NCBI GenBank assembly: GCA_035760665.1
Contig: DASTSN010000042.1
Coordinates: 1 to 64,000 of the forward strand
Direction of reading: 5' to 3'
Length of the DNA stretch: 64,000 bases
From: DASTSN01 sp035760665
Lineage (GTDB): Bacteria > Bacteroidota > Bacteroidia > Chitinophagales > Chitinophagaceae
The notes under the pieces are model-generated. The model made no database searches and was not told where the DNA came from. It saw only the letters and a program-made list of their open reading frames with translations. Shown in pieces: positions 35,441 through 44,182 of the stretch; positions within the stretch are counted from its first letter, which is position 1; the number at the start of each line of letters is the position of its first letter. Made by a program: the position numbers and the translations under genes.

Positions 35441-38242
35441 TTAGTTATTGCTTTTCACCACTCTCCGACTAATAAGTTTATCATCGTATCGAACGATAAT
35501 TGTGTAGATGCCTGCAGGAAGTGATCCGGTATTCTTTAGGGTCAGGCTGTTGACACCGGTGTAGACAAGATAGCTGCTGGTTTTTACCGGCTTGCCCTGC
35601 ATATCAACAAGGTCAACATTGATTTTGAGATTGCGGGTGGTTGTCACATCAAAATACAATTCATTATTGAATGGATTAACAACACTCGTTAAGTCAAAGT
35701 CTTCTATATGGCCACCCAGCTGTATTATCCGTGAATACTTTTTTGTTCCAAAATCATCCAGCATGATGATACGGTACCATTTTTTTGTTGAAATCAGGTA
35801 TGGGTCTATAAATGTATAGTAATTGCTTTCATAAGAAATGTCGTTATGCCCGCTCAATGTACCAATCGAATTGAAGCTGTTTCCATCATCACTTCTTTCA
35901 ATAATAAAATGAACGGGTTTTTCTTCCTTCGATGTTGTCCACGAAAGGCTGGCTCGTTCATTTACAAGGTTTCCGTTAAACGATAAAAGTTCTGATTTCA
36001 GTACCACTCCGCAGTCAAGTACAGAAAGAGAAATTGGTGCTGAACCATCGTTGGCTATACAACTGGGGTTCGAAATATTTGCAGCGGTAGTTGCGGTATA
36101 TACACGGTAAATATCTCCACTGTCGGCAAGGGTAGTGGCTGTTGTAGGTACATTATATGATGTGATATATTCATATTGTGATCCATTCAGCACCGGTGCA
36201 GCTGTTTGCGTAGTGGTGATATTCGACCATGTAGCGCCATTGTCTTGGCTGCGCTGCCACACATAATATGTATAATTATTGAATAATGAACGTACGGTAT
36301 CCCCAATTAAAATTGTGTTATTCGAGCATACATTGGGGGTAGAGGTAGGTGAGTAACTCATGCTGGGAAAACAGGTAGCGATACTGATATCATCCATTAC
36401 CCAGTCATTTCCACCGCCACCCTGGGCATTGTTGCGGATAGAAAGCGTGGCTGTTGTTTGTGTTGGTCCGGTCAGAAATACAAATCCCTTTTTCACCCAT
36501 CCTACAGTATCTATCTGCCCGGTGGTATACCGGTCCACGCCATCCAGCGAAAACGCCAGGTTGGGATACACACCCGGATAACCGTTAGCAGGCGCTGTGA
36601 CAGTTCCCGCAAACTGGGCTCCCGTGGAGTCAATACCACAAGTAGGACATATATTTTGAAACCATGCAGAAAATTCATAATAGGTATTCGGGCAAAGGTT
36701 AGAGAGCGTTTGCCGGTAGGCTTCAGAGGCTACATAATCTGCATTCACAGCTAACATGTAGCCGCCTGTGGTTCCTGAAGCAACAGGTGGATTACCGGCT
36801 GAAGTATTTGTGCCGGAATGATCCCCGCTGATATACCAGTAACCACCAAACATGCGGTTGGTGCATAATGTATCTGCTGGTCCGCTGGAAGGGCAGTTTG
36901 GTTTGCGGCCTGCATTTACATTGGTGCCGCTGATCGGGCTGGTATTATTAACGATTGCATATTGCCCGTCGCCGATTGCCTGCGAACTGCTGGCTGCCAC
37001 AAATGTGTAACCGGCTATCGGGATGGTAAGATCAGTGCTGCGGTTCAGGGTAGAACCAGACCCGAATGTACCCCCATTTTCGCTGGCATTGTTCACTCCC
37101 ACTGCATTAGAACATAGCGTTAATGGATCGGTAATTAAAATTTTGTAAGGAGTGCCCGATATTGTTATATCAGCAGTACCTGCAGAAAGCTGGTAAATAA
37201 ATTGCCCGCCATTTAACGTAATTGTATCCCCCACATTTCCGGTAACCACCACACGAAAAGAGGTGGCAAACATTAAACCGCCACCACCGACAGGTTTGGC
37301 GCTGCTGGGTAAATTACCGGCTCCGGTTGCATCTGTTGCTGAATTGTTGGCAGGTGCCGAAGACTGGTCGGCTGCTGCTGTTCCCAGTCCGAGGTTCAGG
37401 CGAATATTGTATTCGCCGGCTCCCGGCGAGGCGGTATAGGTTCCGGCATCATCGCCTGAAGCAAGACTGTAACGCTTATAGGTTAATCCTTCATTGGTAA
37501 TGATGCGGATGGAGTCGTTTGTACCAGTCAGCATTTGTGTGTTGGCCGGCACGTTATCGACATACCTGGTAGCATATACAGTGGTTGATTTCACCAGTAC
37601 TGTCATTCGAATTTCCAGGGTGTCACCTTTTTGCACAACCCCGCCGGTGCTGTTTTTCGAAAGATTAACATAACTATTACCAATTCTCGGGACTATTGGA
37701 TCAGTGACACATATGGTAAATCCCCAATTGTTGTTATTTGTGGTTGCCGAATTATTATTCGTGGCAATTCTTATATAATATGTATTACCGATTGTGAGGC
37801 CAGCTCCGCCCGGATTCACAGTTGTATTCAGGCTTAGACTTGATACACCCGAGGCAGCTGTACATGCTACAGAAGTAAAACCACCACTGCAGGTACCAGA
37901 TAATAGCTGAATCATTACCCCGGCAGTTTTTAAATTATTTTGAATGCTCGATAGTGTAATTGTAGGAAAGGCTGACTGAGCCGTGAACATATACCAGACA
38001 TCTGCCGAAGCTGTATTTCCACAGCTGGCAACAATGCCTGGCGTTGCTGTTGCGCTTTTCATTGTTTGACCTGTATACCTGCTGGTACCGGTAATACAAG
38101 TGTTTGCGGTTGTAATTATGCTTGCATTATCGCAAAGATCATTTCCCGGTTGCCCGACGGATATCTGATACAGTAACAAACAGATCATGCCCGAAAGACA
38201 TTTTCTGTTTAAAAGGTACTGGATGATGGTTTCGGTTTTCAT
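35441..38242 (-). CDS. T9SS-sorted multidomain surface protein
   Basis: The 933-residue protein starts at the ATG at 38242 (MKTETIIQYLLNRKCLSGM), with a signal segment ending near YQISVGQ; about 40 upstream codons in frame are not protein-like. Domains: a Cys-containing beta-sandwich (about 40-190: NDLCDNASIITTANTCITGT), a DUF11-like repeat domain (about 195-330: SYVNLSKNSTGGVVQKGDTL), a carbohydrate-binding-like jelly-roll region (about 430-640: LCPNTYYEFSAWFQN ... NDWVMDDISIATC), an immunoglobulin-like segment, and a type A sorting domain at the C-terminus. An adhesin or glycan-binding surface role is likely. A long inverted repeat lies 27 bases upstream of the start. Confidence 0.85.
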   Translation of the reverse strand: MKTETIIQYLLNRKCLSGMICLLLYQISVGQPGNDLCDNASIITTANTCITGTSRYTGQTMKSATATPGIVASCGNTASADVWYMFTAQSAFPTITLSSIQNNLKTAGVMIQLLSGTCSGGFTSVACTAASGVSSLSLNTTVNPGGAGLTIGNTYYIRIATNNNSATTNNNNWGFTICVTDPIVPRIGNSYVNLSKNSTGGVVQKGDTLEIRMTVLVKSTTVYATRYVDNVPANTQMLTGTNDSIRIITNEGLTYKRYSLASGDDAGTYTASPGAGEYNIRLNLGLGTAAADQSSAPANNSATDATGAGNLPSSAKPVGGGGLMFATSFRVVVTGNVGDTITLNGGQFIYQLSAGTADITISGTPYKILITDPLTLCSNAVGVNNASENGGTFGSGSTLNRSTDLTIPIAGYTFVAASSSQAIGDGQYAIVNNTSPISGTNVNAGRKPNCPSSGPADTLCTNRMFGGYWYISGDHSGTNTSAGNPPVASGTTGGYMLAVNADYVASEAYRQTLSNLCPNTYYEFSAWFQNICPTCGIDSTGAQFAGTVTAPANGYPGVYPNLAFSLDGVDRYTTGQIDTVGWVKKGFVFLTGPTQTTATLSIRNNAQGGGGNDWVMDDISIATCFPSMSYSPTSTPNVCSNNTILIGDTVRSLFNNYTYYVWQRSQDNGATWSNITTTQTAAPVLNGSQYEYITSYNVPTTATTLADSGDIYRVYTATTAANISNPSCIANDGSAPISLSVLDCGVVLKSELLSFNGNLVNERASLSWTTSKEEKPVHFIIERSDDGNSFNSIGTLSGHNDISYESNYYTFIDPYLISTKKWYRIIMLDDFGTKKYSRIIQLGGHIEDFDLTSVVNPFNNELYFDVTTTRNLKINVDLVDMQGKPVKTSSYLVYTGVNSLTLKNTGSLPAGIYTIIVRYDDKLISRRVVKSNN

Positions 38243-38268
38243 GCAGAGATTATGAATTTTCAGAATAT

Positions 38269-38311
38269 GGATTTTGCTTGGTTTTTCGCACATTAAAGGA
38301 AAGCAAAATCC
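38269..38311. repeat. 11-bp inverted repeat in a divergent promoter region
   Basis: GGATTTTGCTT (38269-38279) and AAGCAAAATCC (38301-38311) are perfectly complementary, with a 21-base spacer. They lie between two divergent T9SS cargo genes (starts 38242 and 38436). This may be an operator or a leader hairpin. Confidence 0.65.
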
Positions 38312-38435
38312 GGTGGGAATACAATCGTAAATATCAGTTGTCGGATAAGTGGTTTTACTACTCACATTTCAGGTATAAATGCTATTGAATCAAATTTATT
38401 TCATGCCTATTTTGTGGTATAACCAATCCAATTCC

Positions 38436-40946
38436 ATGAAAAATCAAGTCACCCTTGTGTTTACGCTGATATTACTAACCATCAATTGTCGCAAAATCAT
38501 TGCACAAACTGAGGTGTTTAGTAAACGGAGCATACCTTCTAAATCCAGTACAAAATTTAATTCTGCCTGGGAAGTCGTATATGGTCCCAATGATTCACTT
38601 TGGGTTACAGAAAATGCTGGCTATAAGGTTTCAAGGGTTAGCCTGGGAACAACCACTTCAATAAAAACACTCCTGGATTTAAGCACCTCTACTAATTTCC
38701 TTGGAAGCGGACAACAACCACAGGGGGGCTTAATGGGACTGGCAATTCATCCGAATCTTTATTCATCCGATCCGGCAGTTCGTGCTGCCAAACCCTGGGT
38801 ATATGTTGCGTTTGTGTATAATCGTGGTAGTTGCCCCGGAACGAATACTTCCTGCGTATTCACTACGAAAATAGTACGTTATGATTATAGCGGAGATCAA
38901 TTGTCCAATCCAACGATTGTTCTCGATAATATACCGGGCAGTAGTGATCACAATTCCGGCAGGTTAGTGATTGGTCCGGTGCAGGAGTCGGATGGTGTTT
39001 CCGGTCATACTGCACAATACAGGTTATATTATACGGTTGGTGATATGGGTGCGGGCCAATTCCTGAATACTACCAGGACAGAAAATGCACAAAATGTAGA
39101 CGTGCTGGAGGGAAAATCTTTACGACTGAATACAGAATCTGATGGTGATGCCGGCCTCGATGCCTGGGTGCCAAACGATAATCCAAATTTTAATTCTGCG
39201 GATGGTATTACTGCACAAGATTATGTGTTTACTATGGGGCATCGGAATCCGCAGGGCCTGGCCTGGGGCAATGTAAATGGTACAAACCGGTTATACAGCA
39301 GTGAACAAATGGATCGTGCTGATGATGAAATCAATATTCTGCAGGCCGGCCACAATTATGGATGGGATAAAGTGTCTGGTTGGTGCGATGGCGATGTAAA
39401 CGGTAATCAGATTGGCCAGACAACCATAACAGATGAAGCTGCAAATTGTGGTATGATCACCAATATGACTGAGCCCATAAAAACCATGTTTCATACCAAT
39501 AGTACCTGGTCTACCTATCCCACATCTGGCAGCAGCAATGGTCAATGGCCAACGATTGCTGTTTCCAGTATAGAGTTTTACAGTCAAAATATTATTCCGG
39601 GCTGGAAGAATTCATTATTAGTGACCCCCTTAAAAGAAAGCAGGGTTTACAGGCTGAAACTAAATACTTCCGGTGACCAGGTATCTGGCGATACGATTTC
39701 TTATTTTAATGGTGACGGAAACAGGGTTAGGAGGGTAAGAATGTCGCCAGATGGAAAAAAAATATACGTAGCAAGGGACCAGGGTTCGGATGTAACAAAT
39801 AGTAAGGGTAAGATTATCGAATATACATTCCTTGGTTATAGCAATGATGCCCAGAATAAAAGTACGATTCCATCTACAGTGGATGTTTCAACTACCAGTA
39901 CGTATAATACCTGTTTAAGTGGTACGACCATTACGATTGATAATACGAATAACAACCTCTGGGTACCGATAACCGGCCCGGATGGAAATATCTTGGCTGA
40001 AATTTATCCCAACGGTAACAACCTTGGCACTGTTACAACGTCTTTTTACATACATTCAGGATCTATCAGGAACGATCCTTCCGGTCGTCGCTATCTTGAT
40101 CGCAACCTTACCATTACGCCGTCGGTACAGCCTTCCTCCACGGTAAAAATCAGGTTGTACATGACCAATGCAGAGTACGATGCCCTGAAGGCAAATGCAA
40201 ACAGCGGCGTTAACTCCTTAAGCGATTTATTAATTCGTAAAAACAGCGACCCCTGCGGTGGATCACTTACCAATGCCACCACGAATATCACACCCACGGT
40301 TGCCGAGGCGCATGGTACGGGCGGTTATGTGTTGCAGGGCGACATCACTTCGTTTTCTTCTTTTTATATCGGTAGCAACCTGGTTACACTGCCGGTAAAA
40401 CTGCTGTATTTCAAAGGCGCTTATCAAAAAGATGGAGCCTACCTGCAATGGGAAACATCCAATGAAACCAACACGTCGAATTTTATTGTGGAAAGAAGCA
40501 CTGATGGCCGGAGTTTCCGACAGATTGGTACAGTGGCAGCAGCCGGTAATACAATTGTTAACATGAAATATAATTACACAGATTACGAGGCGGCCATGCA
40601 GTCGTCAACCATTGTGTATTATCGCCTGAAGATGGTGGATAAAGATGGTGCTTACAGTTACTCCGATATCATTAATCTAACGATACCTGCTGTTGCCGGA
40701 AAGATGACGGTTTTCCCGAACCCTGCTAATGATGAGGTGACAGTAACCGTGGCGGCGCCGCAGGATGGCAGGCTACAATGGAAATTGATGGACAACACCG
40801 GCCGTATAGTGATGCAGCAAACTGCACAATTGAAAAAAGGAAATAACAGTTTCTCTGTCAGTATCAATAAACTGTCTGCAGGATTATATTATTTAACAGC
40901 AACCGGTGCTGGTATTGATCAGCAGGTGAAATTGCAAAAGTTGTAA
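38436..40946 (+). CDS. PQQ-dependent sugar dehydrogenase-like protein with T9SS sorting domain
   Basis: The 836-residue protein has a signal peptide (MKNQVTLVFTLILLTINCRK ... IIAQ) and a six-bladed propeller of the soluble glucose dehydrogenase (GSDH/PF07995) type: AWEVVYGPNDSLWVTENAG, GGLMGLAIHPN, YDYSGDQLSNPTIVLDNIPG, DHNSGRLVIGP, VFTMGHRNPQGLAWG, EQMDRADDEINILQAGHNYG. The HRNPQG and DEIN features match the PQQ/active-site region. Then a beta domain (about 500-640) and a type A sorting domain (MTVFPNPANDEVTVTV ... KLSAGLYYLTATG). It should oxidise sugars or aldoses at the cell surface if PQQ is available; no PQQ genes are in the window. The ATG at 38436 is chosen. Confidence 0.87.
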   Translation: MKNQVTLVFTLILLTINCRKIIAQTEVFSKRSIPSKSSTKFNSAWEVVYGPNDSLWVTENAGYKVSRVSLGTTTSIKTLLDLSTSTNFLGSGQQPQGGLMGLAIHPNLYSSDPAVRAAKPWVYVAFVYNRGSCPGTNTSCVFTTKIVRYDYSGDQLSNPTIVLDNIPGSSDHNSGRLVIGPVQESDGVSGHTAQYRLYYTVGDMGAGQFLNTTRTENAQNVDVLEGKSLRLNTESDGDAGLDAWVPNDNPNFNSADGITAQDYVFTMGHRNPQGLAWGNVNGTNRLYSSEQMDRADDEINILQAGHNYGWDKVSGWCDGDVNGNQIGQTTITDEAANCGMITNMTEPIKTMFHTNSTWSTYPTSGSSNGQWPTIAVSSIEFYSQNIIPGWKNSLLVTPLKESRVYRLKLNTSGDQVSGDTISYFNGDGNRVRRVRMSPDGKKIYVARDQGSDVTNSKGKIIEYTFLGYSNDAQNKSTIPSTVDVSTTSTYNTCLSGTTITIDNTNNNLWVPITGPDGNILAEIYPNGNNLGTVTTSFYIHSGSIRNDPSGRRYLDRNLTITPSVQPSSTVKIRLYMTNAEYDALKANANSGVNSLSDLLIRKNSDPCGGSLTNATTNITPTVAEAHGTGGYVLQGDITSFSSFYIGSNLVTLPVKLLYFKGAYQKDGAYLQWETSNETNTSNFIVERSTDGRSFRQIGTVAAAGNTIVNMKYNYTDYEAAMQSSTIVYYRLKMVDKDGAYSYSDIINLTIPAVAGKMTVFPNPANDEVTVTVAAPQDGRLQWKLMDNTGRIVMQQTAQLKKGNNSFSVSINKLSAGLYYLTATGAGIDQQVKLQKL

Positions 40947-41255
40947 GCGTGAACTAAAAAATATAACTCGATTCTATCGCTTAAAAGTATATCTGATGTT
41001 TATGCAGGTATACTTTTTTGTTTTGTAACGAAACGGTCGATGAATTTTATCATTTGTCAATATTGAAATCTGCTTCCAGGTAAATTTTTGCAAAAGATAG
41101 ATTGACAGGCTGCCAATTCAAGGGGAGTAATCACGCTATTGTTGTTATCCTGCTTCCCGGACGCTTTTCGGTATTTTTTTACCTACCTGCCTCTGATAGC
41201 CATAACTATTTTGCGACAGAAGGCTGCACGCTGAATTACCTTTAAATTTGCAGGG
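40947..41255. other. Intergenic region before rsmA
   Basis: Beyond the terminator at 40983-41019, only a TAAATTTG box at 41243-41250 stands out, five bases before the rsmA ATG. If used, the transcript would be almost leaderless; no matching -33 box is seen. Confidence 0.4.
40983..41019 (+). terminator. Intrinsic terminator
   Basis: AAAAGTATA (40983-40991) pairs with TATACTTTT (41009-41017), followed by T residues. The stem is AT-rich, so it is weaker than the others. Confidence 0.65.
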
Positions 41256-42032
41256 ATGTATACTCTGAAAAAATCCCTGGGACAGCATTTTTTGAAAGAT
41301 GAAAATATCTGCAAAAAAATTGTTGCACAGCTTGAAAAGCAGTCTTTTCATCAGCTCCTCGAAGTGGGCCCGGGCGGTGGTGCGCTAACGAAATACCTGT
41401 TACAAATACAAGGCATCGATTTTAAAACTGTGGAGCTTGACGAGGAAAAGGTTACTTTTTTACTTCACAGCTATCCGCAACTGCAAGGGAAGCTTCTTCA
41501 CCAGAGTTTCCTGGACATGGAGCCACCATTCAGCGGACCGTTTATGGTAATTGGTAATTTTCCTTATAATATTTCATCGCAAATACTTTTTAAAATTCTT
41601 GGGTGGAAAGAGCAGGTGCAAGGTGTTATTGGTATGTTTCAAAAAGAAGTAGCCCTTCGGGTGGCGGCCCAGCCCGGTACTAAAACCTATGGTGTGATCA
41701 GTGTGCTGGTACAGGCTTTTTTTGAAGTGGCGTATTTGTTTGACGTACATGAGCAATGTTTTCAACCGCCGCCAAAAGTAAAAAGTGCGGTCATCCGTCT
41801 GCTGCCGGTGAAGGAACAACCGATGATGCGGGATGAAAAAAGTTTTTTCCTGCTGGTTAAAACAGCCTTTAACCAGCGACGAAAGACCCTGCGGAATGCG
41901 GTGAAAGAACTTTTTGATCCATCCATTTTAAAAGATTCACTATTTGAAAAGCGGGCAGAGCAATTACGTGTTGATCAGTTTGCAGCCCTTACATTTAAAA
42001 TGAAAAATTTGACAGGAGTCAAACATGCATAA
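41256..42032 (+). CDS. rsmA: 16S rRNA dimethyladenosine transferase
   Basis: RsmA (KsgA) dimethylates two adjacent adenines in the 3' terminal hairpin of 16S rRNA during small-subunit assembly, using S-adenosylmethionine. The 258-residue protein opens KKSLGQHFLKDENI, the family signature, has the SAM loop LEVGPGGGALT (about 35-45), and the catalytic NxPY as IGNFPYNISS near residue 100. The C-terminal helical domain includes AFNQRRKTLRNAVK. Its last 8 bases overlap the start of the next gene, so the two are translationally coupled. Confidence 0.97.
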   Translation: MYTLKKSLGQHFLKDENICKKIVAQLEKQSFHQLLEVGPGGGALTKYLLQIQGIDFKTVELDEEKVTFLLHSYPQLQGKLLHQSFLDMEPPFSGPFMVIGNFPYNISSQILFKILGWKEQVQGVIGMFQKEVALRVAAQPGTKTYGVISVLVQAFFEVAYLFDVHEQCFQPPPKVKSAVIRLLPVKEQPMMRDEKSFFLLVKTAFNQRRKTLRNAVKELFDPSILKDSLFEKRAEQLRVDQFAALTFKMKNLTGVKHA

Positions 42033-42966
42033 AGTAATTATTACAGCAAAAGCACACGACTACCTTGCCAGTCATCTCCGGCAACAAGGTTACACAGTGA
42101 TTGATGCACCACAGATTTCTTACGAAGAATTAAGTGAAGCTATAACAGATGCAGAAGGACTGGTGGTTACCACCCGGCTGAAGATTGACCGGCAACTGAT
42201 AAATAAAGCCGGACAGCTGAAATGGATCGGGCGGTTGGGCAGCGGTATGGAACTAATTGATGTACCCTATGCAGAAAGTAAGGGTATACAATGCGTGAGC
42301 AGTCCTGAAGGCAACAGGAATGCAGTGGCAGAACATGCACTGGGGCTGCTGCTGAACCTGATGAACCGCATTTGCCTGTCTTTCCGTGAAGTTCAGGAAG
42401 GAAAATGGATACGCGATGCTAACAGGGGAACAGAACTTTCCGGCAAAACGGTTGGTATAATTGGTTATGGAAACACCGGGAGCGCTTTTGCGGCTTTGCT
42501 AAAACCTTTTAATGTGACAGTACTGGCGTATGATAAATATAAATTTGGTTTTGGCGCCGGGTACATCAAAGAAGCCAGCCTGGAACAATTGTGCCGCTAC
42601 GCAGATGTGATCAGTTTTCATGTGCCGCTTACAGAGGAAACTTTGTACATGGCAAACGAATCTTTTTTTGCTGCCCTGCAACGCAAACCCTGGCTGTTGA
42701 ATACATCACGCGGGAAGGTGGTAAAACTGCACGACCTCTTGCAGGCCCTTATAGCAGGGAAGGTGGCTGGCGCTGCCCTGGATGTGCTGGAAAACGAAAA
42801 ATTAGACACTTATTCAACGGAGGAAAAACAAATACTAAACGGGTTGCTCAACCAGCCAAATGTGATTATTACGCCACATATCGCCGGGTATAGTCATGAG
42901 GCATTTTTAAAAATGGCAGAAGTCTTATGCGATAAATTATTTCCTGCTAAACCTCCTGGCAGATAA
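42025..42966 (+). CDS. D-isomer-specific 2-hydroxyacid dehydrogenase
   Basis: The 313-residue NAD-dependent enzyme has the family layout: N-terminal substrate lobe, GYGNTGSAFA nucleotide loop in VGIIGYGNTG (about residue 145-154), SRGKVV with the substrate-binding/active Arg (NTSRG), the Glu in ALDVLENEKLD, and the catalytic His in ITPHIAGYS. D-3-phosphoglycerate dehydrogenase (serine synthesis) is a common role for proteins of this size, but glyoxylate or hydroxypyruvate reductase activity cannot be excluded, so no gene symbol is given. It overlaps rsmA by 8 bases. Confidence 0.9.
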   Translation: MHKVIITAKAHDYLASHLRQQGYTVIDAPQISYEELSEAITDAEGLVVTTRLKIDRQLINKAGQLKWIGRLGSGMELIDVPYAESKGIQCVSSPEGNRNAVAEHALGLLLNLMNRICLSFREVQEGKWIRDANRGTELSGKTVGIIGYGNTGSAFAALLKPFNVTVLAYDKYKFGFGAGYIKEASLEQLCRYADVISFHVPLTEETLYMANESFFAALQRKPWLLNTSRGKVVKLHDLLQALIAGKVAGAALDVLENEKLDTYSTEEKQILNGLLNQPNVIITPHIAGYSHEAFLKMAEVLCDKLFPAKPPGR

Positions 42967-43066
42967 TGGGAAAAGAAACGTTACCTGTGTTTTGCAGGCC
43001 AGCTTTTCGGCCATTTTGCGGCAAAACTTGATTTGTTACTGTTTTTACAAAACTCCCGGCTAATTC

Positions 43067-43095
43067 TTTGTTTTTCGAATAGTTTTTTATCTTTG
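43067..43095 (+). promoter_or_regulatory. greA promoter
   Basis: TTTG at 43067-43070, a 17-base spacer and TATCTTTG at 43088-43095 closely match the Bacteroidota promoter consensus. Transcription is expected to start near 43101-43105, just before the hairpin at 43109-43147. Confidence 0.75.
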
Positions 43096-43108
43096 TCACA
43101 ATTAAATG

Positions 43109-43147
43109 CAACGCTTCAGCACAGTTCTGAGGCGTTGTTATTTTTTT
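43109..43147 (+). terminator. Terminator-like hairpin in the greA leader (possible attenuator)
   Basis: CAACGCTTCAG (43109-43119) pairs with CTGAGGCGTTG (43127-43137), an 11-bp stem with one wobble pair and a 7-base loop, followed at once by TTATTTTTTTC. It lies after the greA promoter and 24 bases before the greA start codon, so it belongs to the greA transcript rather than to the gene upstream. Confidence 0.75.
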
Positions 43148-43170
43148 CTTTTTACTAAACGAATTGAGTT

Positions 43171-43644
43171 ATGAATGGTATTCAATATGTGACCAAGGAA
43201 ACCCTTGAGCAGATGAAAGCAGAACTGCAGCACATGAAGGCGGTTGAGCGTCCTGCTGCCTCCAGGGCTATTGCAGAGGCCCGCGAAAAAGGCGACCTGA
43301 AAGAGAATGCTGAATACGATGCCGCCAAGGAAGCGCAGGGTATGCTGGAAGCTAAAATTGCCCTGCTTGAAACACAAATTGCAAGCGCCAGGATTATTGA
43401 TGAATCCAGCATTGATACGAGCAAAGTGTCAATTCTTACCAAAGTGAAACTGGTGAACCTGAATACCAAAAAGCAGGTAACCTACCAGATCGTGAGTGAA
43501 AAAGAAGCCGACCTGAAAGCCGGTAAAATTTCTGTTACCTCACCAATCGGTAAGGGATTGCTGGGGAAAACTGTTGGCGAAGTAGCCGAGGTGCATGCCC
43601 CGGCGGGGTTGATAAAATTTAAAATCGAAGATATAACAATCTGA
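43171..43644 (+). CDS. greA: Transcript cleavage factor GreA
   Basis: The 157-residue factor enters the secondary channel of stalled RNA polymerase and triggers cleavage of backtracked RNA. The N-terminal coiled coil (about 1-75) carries the conserved acidic tip in GDLKENAEYDAAKEAQG, with the D and E residues that hold the catalytic magnesium. The C-terminal FKBP-like domain follows (VSILTKVKLVNLNTKKQVTY ... SPIGKGLLGKTVGEVAEV). It has its own promoter and a leader hairpin upstream, and a strong terminator downstream, so it is a single-gene unit. Confidence 0.97.
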   Translation: MNGIQYVTKETLEQMKAELQHMKAVERPAASRAIAEAREKGDLKENAEYDAAKEAQGMLEAKIALLETQIASARIIDESSIDTSKVSILTKVKLVNLNTKKQVTYQIVSEKEADLKAGKISVTSPIGKGLLGKTVGEVAEVHAPAGLIKFKIEDITI

Positions 43645-43645
43645 T

Positions 43646-43669
43646 AAAAGCCCCGCGAGGGGCTTTTTT
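43646..43669 (+). terminator. Intrinsic terminator of greA
   Basis: AAAAGCCCC (43646-43654) pairs with GGGGCTTTT (43659-43667) around a GCGA tetraloop, followed by T residues. Confidence 0.95.
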
Positions 43670-43786
43670 ACTATTACATTGTTCTAAAGTTTACTCCGTT
43701 CGTTTTAGTTTTGTAAATAGCAGCCAATGCTTTTAAAAAGGATTCGATTCCTGATCTATCATGCGTATGTAAAACGTTTTGGCCGT

Positions 43787-44179
43787 ATGACAATATTTTC
43801 AAAAATCATTGCGGGAGAAATCCCTTCGTATAAAATTGCAGAGGATGAAAAATTTTATGCCTTTCTCGATATTTTTCCGCTGCGCAGGGGACATACACTG
43901 GTAGTTCCAAAAATAGAGGTAGATAATTTATTTGATCTTCCGCCAGACTATTTGCAGGAGATGCTGTTGTTTGCCCGGCCAATTGCCAAGGCTATTGAAA
44001 AGTCGTTTCCCTGCAATCGTTGTGGCATCAGCGTGGTGGGGCTCGAGGTGCCTCATGCACACATACACCTCATTCCTATCAATTCTGCGAACGATCTGAA
44101 CTTTACGCAACCAAAACCCACCGTTACCCCCGAAGATTTAAAAATGGCACAGGAGAAAATCCTGGCGAATCTCAGGTGA
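43787..44179 (+). CDS. HIT-family nucleotide-binding protein
   Basis: The 130-residue histidine-triad protein hydrolyses nucleoside phosphoramidates or related dinucleotides in the cytoplasm. It opens TIFSKIIAGEIPSYKIAEDE, the Hint/HIT signature, has LVVPKIEVDNLFDL in the middle, and the triad HAHIHLIPI near residue 100. The ATG at 43787 gives the family length; a 20-codon extension upstream is not family-like. A TAGTTTTG box is at 43706-43713. It ends 3 bases before the converging ruvC gene. Confidence 0.94.
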   Translation: MTIFSKIIAGEIPSYKIAEDEKFYAFLDIFPLRRGHTLVVPKIEVDNLFDLPPDYLQEMLLFARPIAKAIEKSFPCNRCGISVVGLEVPHAHIHLIPINSANDLNFTQPKPTVTPEDLKMAQEKILANLR

Positions 44180-44182
44180 TTT

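Noticed and set aside
41145..41351. 68-codon minus-strand frame overlapping the rsmA start
   Set aside because: Antisense shadow of a certain gene, with no independent support.
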